From Streptococcus suis (GTDB lineage Bacteria > Bacillota > Bacilli > Lactobacillales > Streptococcaceae): DNA of 64,000 nt. The position numbers were made by a program, and so were the translations under genes. Below are positions 1-8,402 of the stretch, in pieces; within the stretch, counting starts at the first letter, position 1, and the number at the start of each line of letters is the position of its first letter. The notes beneath the pieces were generated by a model, which had not been told where the DNA came from, did no database searches, and was given only the letters and a program-made list of their open reading frames with translations. Where the stretch lies: positions 1 to 64,000 of the forward strand of contig NZ_POJH01000030.1 in NCBI RefSeq assembly GCF_002960625.1. The letters run 5' to 3'.

Positions 1-13
1 CATTTTAGGCAAA

Positions 14-44
14 AACAGAACTTAGTCTGAGACTAAATTCTGTT
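14..44. terminator. hairpin, probable terminator at window edge
   Basis: A near-perfect inverted repeat (AACAGAA, TTAGTCT and their complements, with short internal mismatches) is followed on the + strand by a T-rich stretch and preceded by five A. It could end transcription on either strand. No gene is visible in the remaining bases up to about 207. Confidence 0.5.
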
Positions 45-207
45 GGTTTTATGCAGTTTTCTCAGAGTAACTTCTAGATGGACGGGAACTAGAACTTACT
101 TTGAGAATTTACCAATTTTATTTATGAAAATACAATGAAAATATGACTACGTTATTTATCATGATAAAACTGATGACAAAGTTATAAAGTTATAATCATC
201 CATACTA

Positions 208-1005
208 CTATAAGTTGTCATCGATTTTTTTGACACCTAATAAATCAATGATTTTTTCCCATTTTTCCAGTATCAGTTTTGTCTCTGTCAAGTGACCATA
301 ATCCTCTAATAAGCATTGAATAAAATAATGACAATCACGTTGATTAAGCCTCACCTCTTTTTCTTCAGACAGCCGTTTTAATTCACGCCTTACTTTTTGG
401 TAAATTGTCCGATTTCCTTCTTGAATACCCAAAAAATTTTCATTTATCAATAGCAATAAATCTGTTGATATAAGTCTCATGATTACCTTATCTTTTTTAG
501 ATATTTTTTTAGATATTTTTTTAGTTTTTTTCTTAACTGGACGAGCTTTTTTCTTTACCAATTTCCAATTCCAACCTTGCTTTTTACTGAAATAGTACAA
601 GGTAAACCAGATTAGAAAAATACAAATTTCCAGCAACAAAATTGCAAAACCCTCATGAAGAGGTATCGTCCAAATAGGTCCCGTTATAAATCTAACTGGA
701 CCAAATCGTCTCTTACCAAAAATTCCCACTGTCACGTGCATAACCAGAATCATCCCTGATGTCCAAGTGTTAATGTTGAAATATTCATACCAAAAGGACA
801 TCCTATCCTTGTCTAGACTTATAATATTAAACCAGAATGTGAGAATAGGGATACTAATATTCAAATAGAGTGGAGCGAAAAAATTTCTATTATCTGCTAT
901 AGGGTAAAGTAAGTAAAATACCCCTAAGAAAGTGCTAATTAAAATAAGTAAATTTAAAATATAGTTAAAAATTGACTTGCTAAATTTCTTTTTTTTATTT
1001 TTCAT
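208..1005 (-). CDS. hypothetical multi-pass membrane protein with basic linker
   Basis: Not confidently recognised. The first half holds about four hydrophobic segments, including an N-terminal one and a long one near residues 120-145. It resembles small Pr6Pr/FAR-17a-like integral membrane proteins, but this is only an impression. A Lys-rich linker with repeated KKISKK-type units follows, then a soluble charged C-terminal part of about 90 residues. The frame can be extended upstream to a TTG at 1035. That codon lies inside the terminator of the preceding regulator gene, so the ATG at 1005 is preferred, although it has no clear ribosome binding site. The gene follows the XRE regulator on the same strand. 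Confidence 0.6.
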   Translation of the reverse strand: MKNKKKKFSKSIFNYILNLLILISTFLGVFYLLYPIADNRNFFAPLYLNISIPILTFWFNIISLDKDRMSFWYEYFNINTWTSGMILVMHVTVGIFGKRRFGPVRFITGPIWTIPLHEGFAILLLEICIFLIWFTLYYFSKKQGWNWKLVKKKARPVKKKTKKISKKISKKDKVIMRLISTDLLLLINENFLGIQEGNRTIYQKVRRELKRLSEEKEVRLNQRDCHYFIQCLLEDYGHLTETKLILEKWEKIIDLLGVKKIDDNL

Positions 1006-1024
1006 ATAGTATAGTCTATCAAAA

Positions 1025-1046
1025 AATCCTGCCAAATTACAGGATT
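1025..1046 (-). terminator. terminator of the XRE regulator gene
   Basis: Stem AATCCTG/CAGGATT with an 8-nt loop, followed on the minus strand by a run of six T. Confidence 0.65.
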
Positions 1047-1053
1047 GTAATAT

Positions 1054-1404
1054 TTAACCAAATATCCTCGGTAAAATAGTTGGAAGGAACCAAGATAGAA
1101 ATGCCAAAATCGGTATCCACCAGAATCGAGCTAGAAATTCCCAACTATTGCTAACTTTCCAAGGTTCCCAATCATCATTTTCCACAACAATTTCCTTCTC
1201 AGGCTCTTTTCCTAAAACCAGATAATCCAGACTAACACCAAAGATTTCTGCCAGCTGGACCAGTTTGTCAATATCTGGCGTGGCTTCGCCATTTTCCCAC
1301 TTGGAAACAGCTTGACGGGAAATATAGAGTTTCTCTGCTAAGTCATCCTGAGACAAATTTTGACCAGTACGTAACTTTTTAATTTGTTGTGCCAACTGAT
1401 TCAT
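1054..1404 (-). CDS. XRE-family HTH regulator with C-terminal membrane segment
   Basis: A 116-residue protein. Residues 5-60 form a classic Cro/CI-type helix-turn-helix, with the recognition region around SRQAVSKWENG, so it should bind DNA as a repressor. Residues 85-112 are rich in Trp and hydrophobic residues and look like a single membrane-spanning or membrane-associated segment. This fused form is common in streptococci. A good Shine-Dalgarno sequence (GAGGA) precedes the ATG. The targets are unknown. The downstream membrane protein gene is on the same strand but is separated by a terminator hairpin. Confidence 0.8.
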   Translation of the reverse strand: MNQLAQQIKKLRTGQNLSQDDLAEKLYISRQAVSKWENGEATPDIDKLVQLAEIFGVSLDYLVLGKEPEKEIVVENDDWEPWKVSNSWEFLARFWWIPILAFLSWFLPTILPRIFG

Positions 1405-1507
1405 GGTCTTGTCCTCCTCTTTTTTCTAAGTCTATTATAGCTTAGAAAGGAATAGTTGACTAGCACTTTTTAGGAAATATTCGCAACCAGCAGTTGCAAA
1501 CTGTCAA

Positions 1508-1711
1508 CTAGGCTTCACTCGGCAGAACTTGTTTCATTTTTCGTTCAAAATCATGCCGGCTCATCATAACAACATGGTCACAGTTACTGCAGCGGATTTT
1601 AATATCCGCTCCTAGACGGATAACCTCCCACTTATTGGCCTTCTTGCCGGTCGATTTGATGACACAGGCGTGGGGCTTTTTCATTTCAACAAAGGTTCCT
1701 AATTGATACAT
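1508..1711 (-). CDS. DUF951 family small protein
   Basis: A 67-residue protein matching the DUF951 family. This is a short basic protein with a CxxC pair (CSNC near residue 42) and an N-terminal KKPHAC motif. The family is found next to dnaN and ychF in Gram-positive bacteria. The fold suggests a small zinc- or nucleic-acid-binding protein, but no function is established that I can cite. AAGGAG precedes the ATG at good spacing. It lies downstream of dnaN on the same strand, as in other streptococci. Confidence 0.85.
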   Translation of the reverse strand: MYQLGTFVEMKKPHACVIKSTGKKANKWEVIRLGADIKIRCSNCDHVVMMSRHDFERKMKQVLPSEA

Positions 1712-1750
1712 AGATACTCCTTTAGTTCTATTTCTTTCAGTATAACATAA

Positions 1751-1771
1751 AAACGGCTAAACTAGCCGTTT
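1751..1771 (-). terminator. dnaN terminator
   Basis: Perfect 9-bp stem AAACGGCTA/TAGCCGTTT with a 3-nt loop, and a T-run on the minus strand just after the dnaN stop codon. Confidence 0.8.
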
Positions 1772-1780
1772 ATGATGGAA

Positions 1781-2917
1781 TTAGTTGGTTCGAACTGGTG
1801 TCACCAATTGAATGAGGTCATCCCCTTCGCTATTTGGTACCACTGTAAATGGACGAACAGAGGAGATAAAGCTAATTTTGACCTGCTCACTATTGGTAGC
1901 CTTCAAGGCTTCAATCAAGTAAGTCGGGTTAAAACTAATTACCAAGTCTTCACCGGTCACTTCTAAGGTATCCAATTCTTCGTTTACACGTCCAACTTCT
2001 GGTGAGTTTACATGAGCTGTGACAATATTGTTAGCAATCTCAAGTTTTACTGTACCATTCTGAGTTGCATTTGAAAGCAGACGGGCACGTTCCATTGAAT
2101 GACGGAGATTAGCTGTGTCAAAGACAGCAACTGTTTTGAATTCTGTTGGAATCAGGCGGTCTGTATCTGGATAGGTTCCCTCAAGCAAACGTGTATAGAA
2201 GCTAATATGCTCGCTTCTGAAAAGAATTTGATTGTTGGAGAAGAATACTTCTACAGTTTCAATATCATCTGTGAAAACAACTGTAAATTCGCGAAGAGAA
2301 CGGCTTGGAATTACCACGTTAAAATCATCACCTGCTTTTTCAAGAACCAATTTACGTTGGCTCATGCGGTGTGAATCTGTCGCAACTGTCTTAAGATTTT
2401 TATTATCTGTCAAAACAAAGTGAACACCTGTTAGGATTGGGCGACTTTCTTGCAAGGAAGCTGCAAAAGCTGTTTCGTTGATCGTTTTCTTGAGTACTTT
2501 TGTTTCTAGAACCAAAGGTTTTGAAGTCGGTACTTCTTGCAGACGAGGATACTGTTCCGCATCTTTACCTTTCAAAGTAATTTCAGACTTACCACTTGTT
2601 AGTACAACTTGCTTTTGCTCAATTTCATTAAAATCAACTACAACATCAGGTAGGCTAGATACAATATTGATAAAGAAGCCTGCTTCTAAAAGAATAGCGC
2701 CAGGAGAGCTTATCAACAGACCTGCATTTTCATCCTGGATAGAAATAAAATGTTCGATAGAAATCTGTCCATTAGAACCTGTTAAAGTAATTCCATCACT
2801 AGTAACCGTGATTTTAACAGTTGAAAGAATTGGAATAGCATTTTTTGTGCTGATTGCTCGTTTGGTTGTATTTAGTGCTTGGAGAAATACATTTTTGTTA
2901 ATTGAAAATTGAATCAT
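1781..2917 (-). CDS. dnaN: DNA polymerase III beta subunit (sliding clamp)
   Basis: A 378-residue protein with the full length and three-domain layout of bacterial beta clamps. It forms the ring that tethers polymerase III to DNA and also recruits MutS, ligase and DnaA regulators. The N-terminal MIQFSINKNVFLQALN and the C-terminal VTPVRTN end are typical of the streptococcal clamp. AAGGAG lies 6 bases before the ATG. It is the second gene of the dnaA-dnaN unit, and the spacer between the two holds origin elements. Confidence 0.97.
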   Translation of the reverse strand: MIQFSINKNVFLQALNTTKRAISTKNAIPILSTVKITVTSDGITLTGSNGQISIEHFISIQDENAGLLISSPGAILLEAGFFINIVSSLPDVVVDFNEIEQKQVVLTSGKSEITLKGKDAEQYPRLQEVPTSKPLVLETKVLKKTINETAFAASLQESRPILTGVHFVLTDNKNLKTVATDSHRMSQRKLVLEKAGDDFNVVIPSRSLREFTVVFTDDIETVEVFFSNNQILFRSEHISFYTRLLEGTYPDTDRLIPTEFKTVAVFDTANLRHSMERARLLSNATQNGTVKLEIANNIVTAHVNSPEVGRVNEELDTLEVTGEDLVISFNPTYLIEALKATNSEQVKISFISSVRPFTVVPNSEGDDLIQLVTPVRTN

Positions 2918-2924
2918 GGAAACT

Positions 2925-3068
2925 CCTTTATTTATTATTTATAAGGTTAGTAGTAGTAGTAGGCCCTGTGTATTCTGTGGAAAAGTAGATCAAAGCCATA
3001 ATTTTCAAGAAAAATAGCTTGTTCACAACTTGTGGAAAAGTAGATGGATTTTTTAAAACTTATACACA
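2925..3068. other. oriC, dnaA-dnaN side: AT-rich unwinding region, TAG trios and DnaA boxes
   Basis: Read from dnaA toward dnaN, the spacer holds DnaA boxes at 3060-3068 (TTATACACA), 3031-3039, 3019-3027, 2976-2984 and 2967-2975 (the last weak). These are followed by a GC-rich GGCCC at 2962-2966, five consecutive TAG triplets at 2948-2962 and an AT-rich stretch at 2925-2945. This matches the basal unwinding system described for Bacillus subtilis (DnaA boxes, GC cluster, DnaA-trios, AT-rich DNA). Origin function here is inference. Confidence 0.8.
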
Positions 3069-3070
3069 GG

Positions 3071-4438
3071 TCATCGAATTTTATTTTTGATACTGGTTAT
3101 TTCGATTTCCAAATTATCATCATCCATTAGCAAACTTTTAATCTTGTTATAGGCGTGCATGACTGTTGTATGGTCACGATTACCAAATTCTCTACCAATT
3201 TTGGGCAAAGAGTTGTCTGTCATTTCGCGGGCTAAGAACATAGCAACCTGGCGCGCGTGAACAATGTGTTGGACACGTTTAGAGCCCTTTATTTCTTTGA
3301 GGCTAACTCCATAGAAATTTCCAACTTCTGTTTGGATTTTTTCAATCGGAATGACCATGTTTTGAGGGTTTGTTTGCTTCCTAGAACGAATGGCTTCAGC
3401 AGCTACTTCTACTGTTATCTCAGACAGATTTCGCATGGTAGCAAGTAGATTAATGTCTTTCAATGCTCCCTCAAGATCACGGACGTTGGAATCAAATTGA
3501 CCTGCTAAGTAGGACAGGGTATCATTAGTGAAATCATAAGGGAAAGCCTCGCATTTATTGCGTAAAATAGCAATACGTGTTTCAAAGTCAGGAGGTGTGA
3601 TTTCACTCGTTAAGCCCCACTTAAAACGAGTGACTAATCGTTCTTCAAGATTGTCTAGATAGTCAGGGTTTCTATCACTTGTCAGGACTATTTGTTTATT
3701 TTTTTGATGGAGTGCATTGAAAGTATGGAAAAATTCTTCTTGCGTGGTTTCTTTTTTCTGAATGGATTGGATATCATCAATGAGGAGCAGGTCAAGATTA
3801 CGATAGATTTCTTTGAACTGCTTCATTTTATTTAATCTCATGTGTTCCAATAACTCATTGATAAAAGTTTCTGATGAAACATACTTTATTTTTGCATGAG
3901 GATTGTCAGCTAGGACTTTATTACCGATTGCATTTAGAATATGAGTTTTCCCTAAACCTGGTCCACCAAAGATAAATAGTGGATTATAGAGCTCTCCTAA
4001 GTTATCAGAAACAGCTAGTGCAGCCGCTTTTGCCCAATGATTGTTATCTCCTTGAACAAAGTTTGAAAAGGTATATTGGGATTTTATATCAGAATGAACA
4101 GGCTGTAGTACTCCCTCTGCTATATCTGTTGTAGAAGCTGGAGTGGAAGGGCTGTATGTTGTTCTAGTCGGAGAAACTACTTCAGTCACTTCCTCTGTAA
4201 ATTGATAGCGAGTAGTGAGCGGTTCACCGAAAATTTCAAAACTAGCCGCAATCATTAGCTCCTCAAAGTTTGTTTCCCAGAAATCTTTTTTAAATGGGCG
4301 ATTTAAGAAGATGGTGGCTACTTGTTGTTCTAGGTTTAGTAATCTTGCATCTGCAACGTAAAAATCATAAATGGAAGCTTTGAAACTTGCTTGGACTAGT
4401 TCAATAAATCGTTGCCAGAATTGTTGTTCTTTATTCAT
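3071..4438 (-). CDS. dnaA: chromosomal replication initiator DnaA
   Basis: A 455-residue AAA+ initiator. Domain I (about 1-85) binds partners and domain II is a short Ser/Thr/Pro linker (about 95-120). Domain III carries Walker [10 protein letters not shown] (about 159) and Walker B LLLIDDI (about 218). Domain IV has the signature [13 protein letters not shown] near residue 423, which contacts the DnaA box. It melts oriC and loads the helicase through its partners. AGGAGG precedes the ATG. DnaA boxes on both sides of the gene imply autoregulation. Confidence 0.98.
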   Translation of the reverse strand: MNKEQQFWQRFIELVQASFKASIYDFYVADARLLNLEQQVATIFLNRPFKKDFWETNFEELMIAASFEIFGEPLTTRYQFTEEVTEVVSPTRTTYSPSTPASTTDIAEGVLQPVHSDIKSQYTFSNFVQGDNNHWAKAAALAVSDNLGELYNPLFIFGGPGLGKTHILNAIGNKVLADNPHAKIKYVSSETFINELLEHMRLNKMKQFKEIYRNLDLLLIDDIQSIQKKETTQEEFFHTFNALHQKNKQIVLTSDRNPDYLDNLEERLVTRFKWGLTSEITPPDFETRIAILRNKCEAFPYDFTNDTLSYLAGQFDSNVRDLEGALKDINLLATMRNLSEITVEVAAEAIRSRKQTNPQNMVIPIEKIQTEVGNFYGVSLKEIKGSKRVQHIVHARQVAMFLAREMTDNSLPKIGREFGNRDHTTVMHAYNKIKSLLMDDDNLEIEITSIKNKIR

Positions 4439-4493
4439 ATTTTCCTCCTCTCATTTTCTATTGGCTAGAATAGTGTACCATAAAAAGTAAAAG

Positions 4494-4609
4494 TTTTCCA
4501 CAGATATTTTTTAAAATCCACAATGTTCATAAAAGTTTTCCACAGGATGTGAATAAAAGCTAGAACCTGTGTAGATTCTAGCTTTCTCGGTCTTTTTAAT
4601 TGTGGAAAA
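4494..4609. promoter_or_regulatory. DnaA-box field upstream of dnaA
   Basis: Boxes at 4494-4502 and 4536-4544 (TTTTCCACA), 4514-4522 (AAATCCACA), 4548-4556 (TGTGAATAA) and 4601-4609 (TGTGGAAAA). All are within one or two mismatches of TTATCCACA. The field overlaps the dnaA promoter region and is probably part of a bipartite origin. Confidence 0.7.
4556..4585 (-). terminator. parB terminator
   Basis: Inverted repeat AAAGCTAGAA/TTCTAGCTTT with a 10-nt loop. A T-rich tail lies on the minus strand, downstream of parB. Confidence 0.6.
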
Positions 4610-4640
4610 AAGTGTTTATGAAAATATTCTATAAACAGGC

Positions 4641-5408
4641 TTATTTTAAATTGTTGATAATTCGCTCAAATTCTTCAAGGCTATTAAAGCTGATTCGAAT
4701 TTCTCCATTGCCATTTTTTTTCTGAAGAATTTTTGTGGAGGTTCCTAGAAGTTGATTGAGAATGTTTTCTTGTTCTTTTAGAAATTGATTTTTGGGTTGT
4801 GTCTTTATTTTTTTCTTCTTGGATAGAATTTTTTCAAGAGCCCGCACACTTAGATCTTTTTCGATGATTTCCTGAACCCAAGTAGCTTGCTTTACTTCTG
4901 AAAATGCAACTAACTGACGCGCGTGGCCTTGCGAAATTTTTCCTTCTTTTATTGCTTGCTGTGTTTCTTTAGAAAGATTTAATAAACGTAGTAAGTTACT
5001 GATATAAGGTCTTGATTTTCCCATGATTTGAGCAATTTCATCATGCTTCAATCCCTTGCTGAGTAGTTTTTGATAGGACGTTGCTTCTTCGATAGGATTT
5101 AAATCTGAACGCTGTAAATTTTCAATGATTGCTTGATAGAGCAAATCATCATCACTCAATTCTTTGACGATAGCGGGAATTGCTGTTAATCCAGCTAATT
5201 GACTAGCTCTCCATCTTCTCTCACCTGCTAATAGTTCATAACCAATAATGGACGACTTTCTTACAATGATTGGTTGGATCAATCCGTTTTCTTTTATAGA
5301 CTGAGCTAATTCTTCTAGCTTATTTTGGTCAAAATGTATTCTTGGTTGGTAAGGATTTGGCTGGATATCTGAAATATTGATAGTACGTAGTTCTTCCATA
5401 ATGTTCAT
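4641..5408 (-). CDS. parB: chromosome partitioning protein ParB/Spo0J
   Basis: A 255-residue protein. The N-terminal ParB domain (about 8-95) contains the CTPase box around GERRWRA. A central helix-turn-helix (about 105-165) binds parS, and a C-terminal dimer domain follows a basic linker. It loads on parS sites, spreads, and recruits condensin. No parA lies next to it, as is usual in streptococci. No clear Shine-Dalgarno sequence precedes either Met1 or Met4, and the ATG comes only 8 bases after the T-run of the htrA terminator. Three parS-like sites occur in this window. Confidence 0.95.
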   Translation of the reverse strand: MNIMEELRTINISDIQPNPYQPRIHFDQNKLEELAQSIKENGLIQPIIVRKSSIIGYELLAGERRWRASQLAGLTAIPAIVKELSDDDLLYQAIIENLQRSDLNPIEEATSYQKLLSKGLKHDEIAQIMGKSRPYISNLLRLLNLSKETQQAIKEGKISQGHARQLVAFSEVKQATWVQEIIEKDLSVRALEKILSKKKKIKTQPKNQFLKEQENILNQLLGTSTKILQKKNGNGEIRISFNSLEEFERIINNLK

Positions 5409-5424
5409 TTTAGCAAAAAAAAAC

Positions 5425-5448
5425 AGACTTTACAATCATGTAAAGTCT
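5425..5448 (-). terminator. htrA terminator
   Basis: Perfect 10-bp stem AGACTTTACA/TGTAAAGTCT with a 4-nt loop, followed on the minus strand by about eight T. It separates htrA from parB. Confidence 0.8.
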
Positions 5449-5464
5449 AGTTTAGATACTACTA

Positions 5465-6640
5465 TTATTGAAGTTGTTCGGTAGAGTGTGTCAACTTGAT
5501 GTCAACAGTTTCTTTCTTATTGTTTCTATAATAGGTGATGCTAATGGTATCTCCGACCTGATGCTTGTAAAGTGCACTTTGTAAATCACTCTTATTTTCG
5601 ATGACATCCCCGTCAATTTCAGTAATAACATCATAGGTTTCAAATTTTCCATCTGCTGGTAGGCCTGCTTGTGTAGAAACAACGATGACACCAGATGTTA
5701 ATTCAGTATTGGAAAGTCCTGCTTTTTCAAGTTGACTAGTTGACAAATCTGTCAAGTTAACCATGTGAACACCCAGAGCAGGTCGACTGACCTTACCATC
5801 TGTTTCTAGTTGATTGATAATGGTCACCGCATCGTTGGAAGGAATTGCAAATCCCATACCTTCAACTGTAACACCAGAACTAGTCAAAGAACTGGAGGAA
5901 ATTTTGCTAGAAGTAATTCCAATCACTTGACCTTGAATATTGATGAGTGGTCCACCAGAGTTACCTGGGTTAATAGCTGTATCTGTTTGAATAGCATTGG
6001 TTGAGATGGTTTGCCCATCTTCAGACTGAGAGGTGACAGTACGACTGAGGCTGGAGATAATCCCCTGTGTGACGGTATTTGCGTAAACACTCCCTAGAGG
6101 ACTACCGATTGCAATAGCTGTTTCACCAACCTTAATGGTGTCTGAGTCCGCAAATTCAGCTACTGATGTCACCTTGTCTGCAGCGATTTTAATAACGGCT
6201 ATGTCAGAATAGGTATCGGATCCGACTAATTCACCAGCTACTTTTTCTCCAGAAGCAAGAAGGATATCAATTTTTTCAGCATTATTGATTACGTGGGTAT
6301 TGGTTACGATATAGGCATTATTACCATCTTTCTTATATATAACCCCAGATCCCTCACCAGCCACTGCTAATTCGTCGGAACTGGCAATATTTCCAAAAAT
6401 CGCACTCAGGCTATTACTTGCTGCAGTTTGATAGTTAATAACGGAAACCACAGCGTTCTGTACTTTTTCGACAGCCTTGGTTGTCGATGTTTCATTATTA
6501 TATTGAACATTGCTGACACTGGTAATGGCAGAGCTTGCTTGTTGAACTTGTGGTTGAAAGATGGATGCAGTCAATGCACCGGCTAATCCGCCCACAAAGC
6601 CAACTACAAATAGAATAGCGAATTTCAAATATTTTTTCAT
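5465..6640 (-). CDS. htrA: HtrA/DegP serine protease
   Basis: A 391-residue surface protease. Residues 7-27 form an N-terminal membrane anchor and the trypsin-like domain faces outward. Its catalytic triad is His in VTNTHVINNA (about 115), Asp in SDIAVIKI (about 145) and Ser in NPGNSGGPL (about 227). One PDZ domain follows from about 285. It degrades misfolded exported proteins and in streptococci tunes competence and virulence. Its position between parB and rlmH at the origin is conserved. The DnaA boxes in its upstream region are shared with rlmH. Confidence 0.96.
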   Translation of the reverse strand: MKKYLKFAILFVVGFVGGLAGALTASIFQPQVQQASSAITSVSNVQYNNETSTTKAVEKVQNAVVSVINYQTAASNSLSAIFGNIASSDELAVAGEGSGVIYKKDGNNAYIVTNTHVINNAEKIDILLASGEKVAGELVGSDTYSDIAVIKIAADKVTSVAEFADSDTIKVGETAIAIGSPLGSVYANTVTQGIISSLSRTVTSQSEDGQTISTNAIQTDTAINPGNSGGPLINIQGQVIGITSSKISSSSLTSSGVTVEGMGFAIPSNDAVTIINQLETDGKVSRPALGVHMVNLTDLSTSQLEKAGLSNTELTSGVIVVSTQAGLPADGKFETYDVITEIDGDVIENKSDLQSALYKHQVGDTISITYYRNNKKETVDIKLTHSTEQLQ

Positions 6641-6720
6641 ATAGAGGATCCTTTTCCTTTCTTACATTTTCCTTAAGATTACTCTTACTTTCTTAATTAT
6701 AGCTTAAAGTTTTCAAAAAT

Positions 6721-6818
6721 CAATCCACAACCTGTGGATAACTATGTGAATAATGTGAATTTGCTTTGAAATTCTGAGATTTTTTTCGGATTATTTACTA
6801 GCAGAAACCTGTGGATAT
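6721..6818. promoter_or_regulatory. DnaA-box cluster between htrA and rlmH
   Basis: Consensus box TGTGGATAA at 6733-6741, with TGTGAATAA at 6745-6753, CAATCCACA at 6721-6729 and TGTGGATAT at 6810-6818. The last lies just upstream of the rlmH -10 element. Confidence 0.65.
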
Positions 6819-6832
6819 GTTACAATATTTTT
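6818..6832 (+). promoter_or_regulatory. extended -10 promoter of rlmH, probably leaderless
   Basis: TG-T-TACAAT ends at 6826, six bases before the rlmH ATG. Transcription would therefore start at or next to the start codon. No Shine-Dalgarno sequence is present between them. Confidence 0.55.
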
Positions 6833-7312
6833 ATGAAAATAAAATTGATAACCGTTGGAAAATTGAAAGAAAAATACCTTAAAGATGGTATTGCTGAATA
6901 TAGTAAACGTTTAGGTCGTTTTACAAAGTTGGAACTGATTGAACTGGCTGACGAGAAGACGCCAGATAAGGCTAGTCAGGCAGAAAATGAGCAGATATTG
7001 AAAAAGGAAGCTGAGCGAATTATGACTAAAATTGGTGAAAGAGATTATGTCATCGCTCTGGCCATTGAAGGAAAGCAGTTTCCCTCTGAAGAATTTAGCA
7101 AGAAACTAGCTGACATTACAGTGAGTGGCTATTCTGATATTACTTTTATTATCGGTGGAAGTCTTGGATTGGATCCACAAGTGAAAAAAAGAGCCAATTT
7201 ACTGATGAGTTTTGGACAATTGACCCTCCCTCACCAACTAATGAAGTTGGTTCTTATCGAGCAAATTTATCGCGCCTTTATGATTCAACAAGGCAGTCCC
7301 TACCATAAATAG
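6833..7312 (+). CDS. rlmH: 23S rRNA pseudouridine-1915 N3-methyltransferase RlmH
   Basis: A 159-residue SPOUT methyltransferase of full family length. It methylates pseudouridine 1915 in helix 69 of 23S rRNA on assembled 70S ribosomes. The SAM-binding trefoil knot is visible in [11 protein letters not shown] (about 105) and the C-terminal [18 protein letters not shown]. The ATG has no upstream Shine-Dalgarno sequence and lies 6 bases after an extended -10 motif, so the mRNA is probably leaderless. It is transcribed divergently from htrA. Confidence 0.95.
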   Translation: MKIKLITVGKLKEKYLKDGIAEYSKRLGRFTKLELIELADEKTPDKASQAENEQILKKEAERIMTKIGERDYVIALAIEGKQFPSEEFSKKLADITVSGYSDITFIIGGSLGLDPQVKKRANLLMSFGQLTLPHQLMKLVLIEQIYRAFMIQQGSPYHK

Positions 7313-7326
7313 TTTCACGTGAAACA
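7311..7326. promoter_or_regulatory. parS site
   Basis: AGTTTCACGTGAAACA matches the ParB-binding consensus TGTTNCACGTGAAACA except at the first base. It lies between the rlmH stop codon and the ribosome binding site of the next gene, about 3-4 kb from oriC. Confidence 0.85.
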
Positions 7327-7336
7327 AGGAGTTAGA

Positions 7337-8011
7337 ATGAAGCAGAAAGATTATCGTGTTTTTGAAGGCTTGCGGGTAGCTTGTTGCTTGACCTTTATTA
7401 GTGGTTATCTCAATGCCTTTACCTACGTGACCCAAGGTGGTCGTTTTGCTGGTGTACAATCTGGCAATGTGATTTCTCTTGCCTATTATATGGCCAAGGG
7501 GGATTTTGTTCAGGTAGCAAACTTTTGTATTCCAATTCTATTTTTTGTATTTGGTCAATTTTTCACTTACTTAGCTAGAAGGTATTTTGAAAAACAATCT
7601 TGGTCCTGGCACTTTGGGAGTAGCTTGATTATGCTGATTTGCATTCTTTTGACAATTTTTTTATCTCCTCTTATGCCTGCTTCTTTTACCATCGCTAGTT
7701 TGGCTTTTGTAGCCTCTATTCAGGTAGAAACTTTTAGAAGGTTGAGAGGTGCTCCCTATGCCAATGTCATGATGACTGGAAATGTAAAGAATGCAGCCTA
7801 TCTCTGGTTTAAAGGCATGATTGAACGGGATGCAGAGCTGAAAAAGACAGGAAGAAATATTTTACTTACGATTATTGGTTTTATGCTTGGTGTTATAAGT
7901 GCAACGCAGCTATCATTTCAGTTTAAAGAATATGCTTTAATCGGCATTCTCCTACCAGTCCTCTATATCAACTATCAATTATGGCAAGAAAAAAGACCTA
8001 TCTCACGATAG
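7337..8011 (+). CDS. DUF1275 (YoaK-like) membrane protein
   Basis: A 224-residue protein with about six membrane segments, matching the DUF1275/YoaK family. This family has no firmly established function, and small-molecule transport has been suggested. Recognisable family features are the N-terminal FISGYLNAFTYV and the later NVMMTGNVKNAA stretch. An in-frame GTG at 7319 lies inside the parS palindrome. AAGGAG at 7326-7331, five bases before the ATG at 7337, decides for the shorter start. The gene is co-oriented with rlmH. Confidence 0.85.
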   Translation: MKQKDYRVFEGLRVACCLTFISGYLNAFTYVTQGGRFAGVQSGNVISLAYYMAKGDFVQVANFCIPILFFVFGQFFTYLARRYFEKQSWSWHFGSSLIMLICILLTIFLSPLMPASFTIASLAFVASIQVETFRRLRGAPYANVMMTGNVKNAAYLWFKGMIERDAELKKTGRNILLTIIGFMLGVISATQLSFQFKEYALIGILLPVLYINYQLWQEKRPISR

Positions 8012-8018
8012 GCCAAGA

Positions 8019-8092
8019 TGATTCCAGCAGGATTCGAACCTGCGACCGTTCGCTTAGAAGGCGAATGCTCTATCCAGCTGAGCTATGGAACC
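8019..8092 (-). tRNA. tRNA-Arg(TCT)
   Basis: A 74-nt cloverleaf on the minus strand. The acceptor stem is GGTTCCA/TGGAATC. The anticodon stem TTCGC/GCGAA holds loop CTTCTAA with anticodon TCT, and the T-arm is GGTTCGAATCC. No CCA is encoded. Confidence 0.95.
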
Positions 8093-8157
8093 CTAACTAT
8101 TTAATTGTACATTAAACGATTAACTCTGTCAATAGTGCAAAAATTTTAAAAAAAGTA

Positions 8158-8186
8158 TTGACAAAAAATTATCGGTGTATTATACT
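8158..8186 (+). promoter_or_regulatory. promoter of tRNA-Glu/tRNA-Asn
   Basis: Consensus -35 TTGACA (8158-8163) and -10 TATACT (8181-8186) with a 17-bp spacer, about 20 bases before tRNA-Glu. Confidence 0.85.
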
Positions 8187-8206
8187 AATTATTGTTCTGA
8201 AAAAAT

Positions 8207-8278
8207 GGTCCGTTGGTCAAGGGGTTAAGACACCGCCTTTTCACGGCGGTAACACGGGTTCGAATCCCGTACGGACTA
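8207..8278 (+). tRNA. tRNA-Glu(TTC)
   Basis: A 72-nt cloverleaf. The acceptor stem is GGTCCGT/ACGGACT. The anticodon stem CCGCC/GGCGG holds loop TTTTCAC with anticodon TTC, and the T-arm is GGGTTCGAATCCC. Confidence 0.95.
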
Positions 8279-8283
8279 TTCTT

Positions 8284-8356
8284 TCCGCCATAGCTCAGTC
8301 GGTAGAGCGCATGACTGTTAATCATGATGTCACAGGTTCGAGCCCTGTTGGCGGAG
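8284..8356 (+). tRNA. tRNA-Asn(GTT), integration site
   Basis: A 73-nt cloverleaf. The acceptor stem is TCCGCCA/TGGCGGA. The anticodon stem CATGA/TCATG holds loop CTGTTAA with anticodon GTT. The last 12 bases are part of the 50-bp direct repeat that bounds the mobile element, so integration leaves the tRNA intact. Confidence 0.95.
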
Positions 8357-8394
8357 TAAATAAAGCATAGGAAACCTTGAGAAATCAAGGTTTT
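8345..8394. repeat. attL, 50-bp direct repeat in the tRNA-Asn 3' end
   Basis: It is identical at 49 of 50 positions to 17759-17808; the single difference is at 8359 (A) versus 17773 (G). It covers the tRNA-Asn 3' end and the following terminator hairpin. Confidence 0.9.
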
Positions 8395-8396
8395 TT
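8372..8396 (+). terminator. tRNA operon terminator inside attL
   Basis: Perfect stem AAACCTTGA/TCAAGGTTT with GAAA loop and T-run. The same hairpin is repeated in attR. Confidence 0.85.
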
Positions 8397-8402
8397 GTTG
8401 TT

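Noticed and set aside
8158..8388. Protein-coding frames across the tRNA genes
   Set aside because: Both strands show short open frames here, but the DNA folds as tRNA-Glu and tRNA-Asn.
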